Assembly: GCA_948470475.1 (NCBI GenBank) | Contig: OX419346.1 | Coordinates: 3,357,731-3,421,730, forward strand | From: Galaxea fascicularis | Taxonomy: Eukaryota > Cnidaria > Anthozoa > Scleractinia > Euphylliidae | Direction of reading: 5' to 3' | Length of the DNA stretch: 64,000 nucleotides | Part shown: piece after piece, positions 26,800-36,311 of the stretch | Layout of the letters: each line of letters starts with the position of its first letter | Position numbering within the stretch: position 1 is the stretch's first letter | The notes under the pieces: model-generated | Seen by the model: only the letters and a program-made list of their open reading frames with translations | The model's database searches: none | Told to the model about the DNA's origin: nothing | Program-made: the position numbers and the translations under genes

Positions 26800-29700
26800 G
26801 TAGTCGTATATTTTTCGGTCTGATTGAAAGACACCATCTTGGTTTTCGATAGACACAATGCCCTGTTTTTCCGTGAGAATTGATGCTTCCATTGTACGGC
26901 CTCCGTCTTGGTTTGTCATGTCGGGCGCGGTCTAGGTAGAGTGCCGGCCAAATCTACTGAGGGAGGCGGGAATTACCTATTATTTTCCGCCGCATTTCTC
27001 TTGTTTGTTCATTTTTTTTATTTAATTTAATATATTTTTGTCATAATTATCATATTTTTTTTGCATATATTTTGTTTTCGTATATGTTCTGGGATGTTCC
27101 TTGTTCCTGGTTTTATCGACGGCCGATGTGAAGACCGTGGACAACAGAAGTATGAATGGTATGTTATCGTGTCTCAAAACACGAGAAAAATTCAAACCAC
27201 AAACAGCAACAGTGATCAGTTTGTGGTTTCGATATTTGCTCACGTGTCCTGAACTTTACTATGATTGGGCACTTCACAATTAACACTCCTGAAATGTGGG
27301 AAAAGGTCACATGACCAAAAAGCGGGAAACGGTTCTTTTTTTCTTTTTGAAGGCAAAAGTGTTGAGTTAACGGCGTTAAACCTCAACAAAACCACCATCG
27401 CTCGCTTTTTGAAGGTGCACGAGAAGGGTTTGCACCTAAAAGTAATTTAAAAATGGGAAAAGAGAAAACATATGGCCATTATTATCGAACGGGAAGTTCC
27501 TTGTACCAATTGGCACAAAAACTGCACATGTCATCGCCTTTTCTGTCGCGGAAGATCAAGATATCCAACAGGATGATGACTTCCAGGCAACATGTGATAC
27601 TCGATATTGACGTGAACATCTCCTCTAAGTGTTCGTGAGATATCCACCGTAATGTTGTCACATTGACATCTCTCTCTTTTTACGCTTTGTAAGCTAAGTC
27701 CGCGTGTTTCTATCGGACGAAAAACTAAGTTGAATAAGTAATAAATTGTGGATTTACGGGAAATTCAAAGACAGTAGGGATCAGTATGGCTCTCCGGGAA
27801 AGAGAACTCGGAGCTTTTCACTAATTGCGTTGTAAGAATACCTCCGTTCGACGAGGTCTCGTACAAAATAAAGCCATTTTTGCAGGCCACTCTATCGGCT
27901 CCAGTCTCTCGAGAGTTTAGCCTCGTTGTGAAACACTTCCAGGCTATCTCTTTCCGACTCTTTTGAATACCTGCCATGAATAAACGTTAAGAGCTTGGCA
28001 TTAAATCATAATTTCCAGAACGCAGAATGCGAACGTCAGAAAGAAACAAGCAGCATGGAATCGAGGACACATAATTCCAGAATACGAAATACAAAATTTC
28101 AATATCGGAAATCAACATAGGGCATGGAATCGAGGTCACATAATTCCAGAATCCAAAATGCAGAATGCTAATATCATAATTTATAAATAAACATCGAGTA
28201 TGGAATCGAGGCCATATAATTTCAGAATGCAAAATGTAGAATGGTACCGCAAATAAACCATCAGCCATAAATCACAAAGTCAAAACACAAATGAAATCTG
28301 GATATCAAGGAATGGCCACGTGTGACACTTATTGTCAGAATAAGTGTCACACGTGGCCATTCCTTGATATCCAGATTTCATTTGTATTTTGACCTTGTGA
28401 CTTATGCTGATGATTTGTTTGCGGTATTGCCATTCTACACTCTGCATTCTGAAATTATATGCCCTCGATTCCATGCTCGATGTTTATTTATAAATTATGA
28501 TATAAGCATTCTGCATTTTGAATTCTGGAATTATGTGACCTCGATTCCATGCCCTATGTTGATTTCCGATATTGTAATTTTGTATTTCGTATTCTGGAAT
28601 TATGTGGCCTCGATTCCATGCTGCTTATTCTGCGTTCTGGAAATTATGTGATTTTATACCAAGCTCTTAAACTTTCATTCATGGCAGGTATTTTAAAAGA
28701 GTCGGAAAGAGGTAGCCTGGAAAGGGTTTGACAACGAGGCTAACTCTCGAGAGACTGGAGCCGATAGACTGGCCTGCAAAACTATGGGTTTATTTTTTCG
28801 AGACCTCGTCGAATTCGTACAACGCAATTAGTGAAAGGCTCCGAGTTCTCTTTCCCGGTGAGCTATACATCCCTACTGTCTTTAGATTTCCCGTAAATCC
28901 ACAATTTATTTCTTATTCAACTTAGTTTTTCGTCCGATAGAAACACGCGGACGTAGCTTACAAAGCGTACGAAGATTCTACGTACAAAGACAGAGAGGTC
29001 AATGTGACAACATTACGGTGGATATCTCACGAACACTTAGAGGAGATGGTCACGTCAATATCGAGTGTCGAATGTTGCCTGAAAATCATCATCCTGTTGG
29101 ATATCTTGATCTTCCGCGGCAGAAAAGGCAATGACATGTGCAGTTTTTGTGCCAATTGGCATAAGGAACTTCCCGTTCGATAATGGCCATATGTTTTCTC
29201 TTTTCCCATTTTTAAATTACTTTTGGGTGCAAACCCTTCTCGTGCACCTTAAAAAAGCAAGCTATAGTCGTTTTGTTGAGGTTTAATGCCATTAACCCAA
29301 CACTTTTGCCTTCAAAAGTTAGCTCAACCAAGTCCGCCATGATATCCGTCCAAGAGAACTATTTCCCGCTTTTTTGGTCATGTGACCTTTTCCCACATTT
29401 CAGGAATGTTAATCGTGAAGTGACCAATCATAGTAAAGTTCAGGACACATGAGCATACATCAAAACCACAAACTGATCACTGTGGTTTGAATTTTTCTCG
29501 TGTTTTGAGACACGATAACGTACCATAAATATTTCTGGTGTTCACGGTCTTCACATCGGCCGTCCACAAAACCAGGAACACGGAACATCCCGGAACATCA
29601 AAAAAATTTAATTATGATATTAATATGTTTAATTTAAAAAAATGTTTAAAAAAGAAGTACGGTGGAAAATAGTAGGTAATTCCCGCCTCAGTAGATTTGG

Positions 29701-29845
29701 CACTCTACCCAGACCGCACCCGATACGACAAAGCAAGAGGGAGGCCGTACAATGGAAGCATCAATTCTCACGAAAAATAGGGGACTGTGTCTATAGAAAA
29801 CCAAGATAGTGACGTTCAGTCAGACCGAAAAATATAGGACTACAA
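26799..29845. mobile_element. 3-kb near-perfect palindrome (foldback-like)
   Basis: Two arms of about 1.5 kb mirror each other around about 28,336. The outer ends are ttgtagtcgtatatttttcgg at 26,799 and its complement ending at 29,845. The innermost arms, tggccacgtgtgacacttatt and aataagtgtcacacgtggcca, are separated by about 5 bases. Matching ORF shadows occur in both arms (27,453-27,638 plus and 29,027-29,209 minus, both MGKEKTYGHY...), which confirms the symmetry. There is no recognisable transposase. I found no clear target duplication. The left end abuts a LINE. It could be a foldback element or an inverted duplication. Confidence 0.75.
28015..28260. repeat. About 60-bp subrepeats inside the palindrome arm
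   Basis: catggaatcgagg(ac/tc/cc)acataattccagaat recurs three times at about 60-65 bp spacing. Variable short words follow it, such as acgaaatacaaaat. The right arm carries the mirror set at about 28,440-28,640. Confidence 0.7.
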
Positions 29846-29849
29846 AAAG

Positions 29850-30340
29850 CCTTCTTAAGTTTCTGATCATTTTTTTCATTATGCAACTCATTACGTCAAA
29901 GATCTGCGTATACACGATTTCCCACGGTTTAACTCAGTACTTGTGTTAAGTGGTTCGGACTGCTGGAGCACTGATGATTTATCAATTTGCCAGACGGAAC
30001 TTGCTTGTTTTATGGAGAATAAAGGAAAGCGTTATCATTTTCTTCCACTCGAACCATCATTTATAACACATTGAACGACAAGTTATGACTCTTTATCACC
30101 TGTAAACACGACCAAGTACAGAAATTCGTAGATTCAGCCTTCGTTCTACACTGGCAACCTTGAAGAGACATTTCTTAATCAGGAAAAACACACTAACCTG
30201 TGAACAGACACAATTCAGTGGCTCTTTCTAGATTCTCTTTCTATTAGATTCCAGATTCTATTTCAGTCATATGTTATATTTTTAACCGTAAAATGGTTAA
30301 ATTTCAGTAGTTTAAGATTGCCACTTCATAATTTTCAAAA
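29850..30340. other. Intergenic, nothing recognised
   Basis: AT-rich, with no ORF or repeat that I can place. Confidence 0.45.
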
Positions 30341-30665
30341 TCTTTTTATGTTCCGGAATGTTCCGGAGTGTTCCGTGTTCCCAGTTTTACCGAAGGCCCT
30401 TCACATCGGACATGAAATTGAGGCAACATAATTTTAAGACGCCAAAGTTCAAAGTTGAACATTTCATTTTGCCAAATGACAGAACATAGGTTTGAACGCA
30501 GAGGGCAGAAGGCAAAATATGGAATGAGCGAATATGGAATAGAGGCAACAAAATTGTGGAATGCAAAAGACAACTTGAAATACATGGAAAACGAATACAT
30601 GGAACCGAGGCAAAATAATTGCAAAATGCGCAAAACAGAATCAGGGAAATCTAAATGCTGAAATT
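30340..30665. repeat. Diverged third copy of palindrome-arm sequence
   Basis: atgttccggaatgttccgg...gtgttccc and ttcacatcggacatg match the region near 29,540-29,600. Then degraded forms of the 60-bp subrepeat appear (atggaatagaggcaacaaaa, catggaaccgaggcaaaata). Confidence 0.6.
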
Positions 30666-30676
30666 AAGACCATAAA

Positions 30677-30892
30677 TCATGACAATGAAAATGGAATTTT
30701 GGAATTCATCTCAAAATTTGGATTGACAGCAGCAAAATTTCTGAATGGCCAAGTGGTACACTGATCGTCAGGCCCAGGAGACTTGTTGGGCTTGAGTTTT
30801 AGAAGGTGTCGTTTGATCTCATTAACAGAACAATCAATATTCGCAAGCTTCTTGTCAAAAATACAATCCTGTGTGGGAAAATTTACAGGCAA
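30677..30892 (-). pseudogene. LINE RT N-terminal scrap
   Basis: The minus strand encodes SVNEIKRHLLKLKPNKSPGPDD, the conserved entry to the reverse-transcriptase domain of CR1/jockey-like elements (the KS.GPD motif). The frame then diverges. It is a small isolated piece. Confidence 0.6.
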
Positions 30893-31140
30893 CTTAAGTT
30901 TCTGCGTTTATTGGTTTGTTGTTCTTGTTTTTCAGTATTCATCGAACAACCCTCTTCAGAGACTGTTTCCATCTTTGGTAAGTTTCTCTTTTACGCTCGT
31001 GGAGTAGGAAAGCGCGTAAACATCTTGCCTATTTTCCGGTCAAAAGTGTGAAAGTTGAAACCACGGGGTGCGAACTCCACACTTTGAGCATTTCGTCTCG
31101 GTTTCCGTTGGCATGGCTTGTTGACATAAAAGCTTACATT

Positions 31141-31298
31141 AAATAGGCCATATTCGTATTCTCGGTATTGAACTGGATCTAGCATGAAGTGGAGGCTCTT
31201 GCGGGGGAATCGTTTCATATGTAAATGTATTCCCCCGCAAGAGCCTCCACTTCATGCTAGATCCAGTTCAATACCGAGAATACGAATATGGCCTATTT
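31141..31298. mobile_element. Hairpin MITE with 70-bp identical arms
   Basis: The left arm, 31,141-31,210 (aaataggccatattcgtatt onward), and right arm, 31,229-31,298, are exact reverse complements over all 70 bases, with an 18-base loop. Minus-strand frame 30,991-31,218 is a shadow. Perfect arms suggest recent insertion or ongoing homogenisation. Confidence 0.85.
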
Positions 31299-31299
31299 G

Positions 31300-31855
31300 A
31301 ATAAGGTAAACCTTCTTTGAGAAATTTTGGATTCTCTTCAGTTTGAAATTATTTGATAGAAGCTTAACTTCTGTACGATAAAAATCTTACCTTTTTAAAT
31401 CCAATTCTACATTCATGTTCTTGTACTTACCTGACCTACGGTCGATGTAAGCTTACAAAAAATAAAAATGTACACCTTTTATTCTGTTTTATAGCTTGTG
31501 TCCATGAGAGTGAGCTTTTTGAAAAGCTTTTTTAAAAATAAATAAATTTTTTTTCTCTACAAGTGCATAAGTTGAGCTTGTGTTAGCTTGCCTCCTATTT
31601 CAGAGAAAGCATTCAGAATTGTCAAATTATGAAGTTTCGAGTTGCATGATACAAAAGTGGGCATGCATTTTCCTCTGAAGATCATGTTTCAAACCGTTTT
31701 CATGATTTTGTTTCCTGGGAACAATTCTAGGTGTCCCAGGGGTGATCTCCCCTGGAAGTTTTGTTGACCTCTTTAACTGGAAACTTGATTTGAAAAAGAT
31801 GTACCCTTTATGTTTGCACGTCTCTTTTTTTTTTTTTTTTTGCACATTCCTATGA
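31300..31855. other. Intergenic, nothing recognised
   Basis: AT-rich. It includes a T-run near 31,825-31,842. No gene seen. Confidence 0.45.
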
Positions 31856-31857
31856 AT

Positions 31858-32004
31858 ATAGGTGGTTTGCAACCATTCCCGAGAGATTCAAGTGACAAAG
31901 ACCTTGGCGGCCATGTTGGATGACAGGAACAATAAAGCTCTTTAGAATTCTTTTGTTAATGGTCATCCAACATGGCGGCGATGACGTCAGTTGCAAACGA
32001 CCTA
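31858..32004. mobile_element. 146-bp MITE, ggccatgttgg type
   Basis: The ends are ataggtggtttgcaac and gttgcaaacgacctat. The inner arms are ggcggccatgttgg and ccaacatggcggc. It is related in its core to the copies at 15.7 and 17.9 kb but has different termini. A TA-type target site is plausible. Confidence 0.75.
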
Positions 32005-32009
32005 TACAG

Positions 32010-32760
32010 GTTGTCTTTTTAAGTTTGTTGATATCTACACTATGTGTAATTCATATTAATGTCCATATATTGAAAATGGAAATCAACTGAAGTAATAGTG
32101 ATTGGAGCTTACATACACACAGCTTATGACAGTTTTTCATATTCTTTTTTGTAATCCACTTCACTATAAACACCACCGTGTGCCATGCAAGTATGTCTTC
32201 TTCTCAATTGATAGTGACAAGTTATGGGGAATGATGAGGCTTTGTTGAACAATAATTTGATTGCACACAGTTTGCATTTAATTTCTCATTAAGATGACTC
32301 TGGAGAATCACTCAAGGCTACAACATCTTTTAGTAAAAAAAAATGTTTCTTCAAGTGAAAAGAAATAGCTATATACTATATTTTCCTGCCATTCCTTTGT
32401 GAAGAAGTTTCAAACCTATATCAAACAATGAAATCTGTTAATAGTCTTTGGAGAAAATCCTCTGTTTTCATTCCATCTTCGTGTGGTCTCACCATTCAAC
32501 GAAGAAGGAATAAGATTTTAAAAAAAAATCCATTGAGTATGTTACTTGGACATATATTTTTAAGCTGGTATTGCTCTCTTAATTTGTGAAAGGTAATGAT
32601 GGTGGGAATATTAAATTTTATAAATTGTATGCAATGTATATTAGCACCTAACTCTCAGTAACATTTATTTTATATTTTGCTTCCACTTTCTTTTTTATAC
32701 AGTGCTTTTTTCAGTCTAGCAACAAGCTAACTGTTTGAACGAACTTATTGGTTTCAAAAA
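32010..32760. other. Intergenic or 3' flank, nothing recognised
   Basis: AT-rich, and no ORF is supported. The opposite terminus of the Harbinger element to its right should lie here or was lost. I could not identify it. Confidence 0.4.
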
Positions 32761-32766
32761 TAAGAA

Positions 32767-35700
32767 CTATATTGCGTGGTCAAGAAAGATGACCATTTGA
32801 TTTCTCTTGGCAACAGCTGCTGGTCTTGGAACTGGAAAATGGAATTCAGATTGGTCATCATCACCATCACCATTATCATCCAGATCAAGGAATTCTTCAA
32901 TGCTTCCTTCATCGGCAATCAGGCAAAAATTGTGTAAAACACATGCTGCAGAAATGACTGATGGGACCTCCTGGACATTTTCCATCTCGATGTACTTTAG
33001 CCTTCGCCACCTACCCTTCCTATTGGTTAGCGTGTTCTTGTGTGCTTTTCATTATAATTAATCTGTGCCCTTGTTAAATGACCATTATCTCGGAAGGGTG
33101 ACAGCAACCACCTGTCAGAAAAAAATTAATGATACTGTGATATAGCAATCACCAGATAATCATGGTTTGTGAGCGAAATTGCAGGTATTGTTTTTGACTT
33201 GTGTATATTGTAACATAGCACCACATCAGTGTTAAAAGGAAACCACCTGGGTGCAGTGGTCCCCGACACAGCACCACAGTTTCTTTAGAAACTACCCCCT
33301 TTATTAAAAGGAAAATGCCTTGTCATCCATTATTAGCTATTGTAAGGACGATAGCCATAAATATACATGTACAATAAGGAATACTTTTACCAACAAAGAC
33401 AACTAACAAAAAATCCACTGGAATTATTTGCTGGTAGATAAATATACACCTTTGAAGTGGATATGCTGAATCCCCAAGAAGATGGGTGTCACCTTGAAAT
33501 AATTCACGCTCAGCTGACTGATACAGTGGCGAATTTCTGAACACTCTAGCATCGTGCACTGACCCAGGCCACCCCACATATGTATCTGTGAAACAGAGGG
33601 TGCAATCACATGTCCCCTAAAATTAAGAGGTTATAGGTTTTACTACACAAATAATACAGAAAACTGTCTATCTTAAGGACACTATCACTCTAGTCTATGA
33701 CGATGCTTTGAAGAAACAAATGCATGAAAGTTTTTTATGTGATTGAACTTAGTGCTGATCAGAAAACCTATGTAACTGCTACTGTAAACCATATTGACGG
33801 CTGATATAAAATAGATGTTGCCTGTCAGAACAGTTCCAAAGTAACCTGGAAAAATCTGGGCAACAATCTCATTCATGACCACTGCACCCAGGTGGTTGTT
33901 AGTACTCAATGATACACGCTATGAAGGTATGTGTAGCATGCTTTGTTCTGAAATAGCAAAAAGATTTGGACAACTTTCTTCTGAAGTAGGGTATGGTTTC
34001 TGCACTCTGGTCAGCAACAATTTTCATCATGTAAAAGTTTTGAAAGAACTTTTTGTTATAATAATTATTGTCATAGGTGTACAGGGGGGGGAGGGGGGGT
34101 GTGACCTTCTCGCTCGCAAAATTTACATGCATGCAATGCCCCAATGTGAGACTGTTGAATTGGGTTGCAAATGCACTCAATTTGCATGAAAAGCAAAAAT
34201 GTTCACAATTCCCAAATCTAATGAAACTGCTATAATTCCACAATTAGTTATATTCAAAGGTTACATAATCAATCAATCATACTCTAGCAACAGTCTCAAT
34301 CCGAGTAAAATCTAAAACTTATTTAAAGAAAATAAATTCTAAAAAAAATTAACTAACAAGAAACTTTATTTACGAGTTTTGGAAGTCACACAAACAGCAT
34401 TATTTTGTTAGTGATGTTTTCTCTCAAATGTCGTTGCCCGAAAAATCATATGATTTCCAGGTGTATGAGCTGGAGGCCTGCAGGCCCGCTTGCATCCCCC
34501 AGCTCGTACACCCATGTTATTTTTAATCCCCTGAGAGGAGCAATTTAGGATTTCGGGATTTAATCATTTGAAACCCTTGTCTGCCTGGTCAAATGATCAT
34601 ACAGTTATCTAGACCAGTTCCTGGGTACAATCTGGTATGAATTCAAGTATAGATTATGGTATCAGATATGAAATTGGTAGCAAATTATTAACAAAAAATT
34701 CAAATATTCCACATTCTGTGAAACAACAGCTTCCATTTTTACAATAGCAACCACTGAACAAATTCGAGCAAAGATGATAAATAACTTGGTAGAGTTTTTA
34801 ATGTATTAAACAGTTATATTGAGTGAAATAATTCACATCAGCACAACATAGACATTTCTAGGAGCCATGAAAATAACTTGATACTATCCATGATAAATTT
34901 TTCATTGCAGTACTATAGCTTTCAATCGAACATTCTATTAATTTACCTGAAGAATAATTAAATGACTTTTCAGTCGATTAAGATATGATTGGGGATGCTG
35001 GGAAGGCGTCTTGATATGGATGTGGCAGCCATCAATAGCACCAACAACTCGTGGAAAGCCACTCAAACGTTCAAAACCCTCTGCTACCTCTACCGCTTTA
35101 GCACCTTATTCAAAAGAGAAAAAGACTCCTCAACAAAAAGGTGTTGATAAGGTTTATACACCAAGAACAATAGAATCAACACGATTGCAATCTGGCGCGC
35201 TAAACCGCACACATCACTGCGCCAATATCGACAACTGCATACGTTTGTATTTGTTACGTTATGGCATGATTTTTGTAAGGCTTGAACTAAAACAACTTAG
35301 AGATAACAATTTGTTTCAGAATAGCGTTTGTTCTGTCTGATTTCGTACTTCTATGTTGACATATAAATTTTAATTCGTGACTGTACAGGAAACTCAGTTG
35401 CATGCACACAAACAATTTGACAATGCCACAGTTTCATTAATTAATTGGCGTAATCTCGTCATACGTATACATTCATTTTAGATCATCTATGGTATTTACG
35501 TAGCATAAAAACCAATATTACAATGTTACCTCTTGGCCACTGAATAAGGTCTGTGCGTACACCCACCAGAGCTCTTACAACCCTTCCAATACAGCGAGAC
35601 ACACTTGACATTGTAATGTCAAAACGATCAGACATTTGACGGCAAGTCTCTTGGTTCGCCAGGGCCCATACAGTCACAGCTATCTGTTTTCTTGCTTCAA

Positions 35701-35996
35701 TGGGCCGCCTTTGGGATATGCAAACTTGGTGATTACAACTGAGCAAGTAATTCAAATGTCGAGGAAGTCATCCGGAAATGACTTCTGAAGCCATCGCAGT
35801 GATAGCAAGGAACCGTGATTTCGAAATAGTGCGCAATTCGCGCTAATTTACGCCGAGAAAAAATACACACAATAGAAAAAAACACAAATTCGTCTTCTGC
35901 ATCGTTCATGAAAAGAGTATCCTCCTCCTCCGACGAAAGAAAGTCGAGAAAAAATGTCGGCGGAATGTTGCAAATTTGCGTCGCTAAATCCGCCAT
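32767..35996 (-). pseudogene. HARBI1-like PIF/Harbinger transposase, inactivated
   Basis: Four exons on the minus strand with matching splice phases: 35,530-35,996 (ATG at 35,996), 34,947-35,104, 33,450-33,616, 32,767-33,111. Exon 1 has the N-terminal block (RRKLARIAHYFEITVPCYH) and, after a one-base frameshift near 35,745, a helix-turn-helix-like stretch (MSDRFDITMSSVSRCIGRVV). Exon 2 has VVGAIDGCHIHI with the first catalytic Asp. Exon 3 has GWPGSVHDARVFRNS and LLGDSAYP with the second. Exon 4 starts WLLSPFRDNGHLTRAQINYN. It then breaks at a stop after HTRTR and resumes in another frame as RWRRLKYIEMENVQ and VISAACVLHNFC. The segment that should hold the catalytic Glu is missing. It is therefore nonfunctional. 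Confidence 0.8.
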
Positions 35997-36049
35997 ATTG
36001 TTTACGACAGCTCTTGCGTGTCTTGCGTGTATTTCACGCACTGATCGCG

Positions 36050-36150
36050 TGGGTAATTACACGAATCGGCCTTTGGCCTTTCCATCTAGACCGATGAGAA
36101 CCAGTTCTTTCCGGCCGGCCAGTTCTAACAAATGGATGATTGCGGTCTCT
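36050..36150. other. Harbinger subterminal repeat between divergent genes
   Basis: On the minus strand it reads ccatttgttagaactggcc followed by more related sequence, matching 24,208-24,290. This marks the 5' side of the transposase element, about 150 bp from the start of the nuclease-helicase gene. Confidence 0.6.
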
Positions 36151-36311
36151 CCTTGAGCCCGCAATTATATGTATGAGGTCACATTCTGTAACATAGAGAA
36201 GGATGATGCAATCTGATGCAAGACTTTGAAAGATAAATGCAACACGGCTGTATATAACACATTTGGGAAAAGTACGAGCAGATGATGCGGTGTCCACATT
36301 GAACTTTGAAG

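Noticed and set aside
27453..29209. Mirrored MGKEKTYGHY proteins in the palindrome arms
   Set aside because: They are short, with no family resemblance, and are explained by the inverted duplication.
36306..36311. A start codon at the TTG upstream of the helicase ATG
   Set aside because: Non-ATG initiation is unlikely when an ATG follows two codons later.
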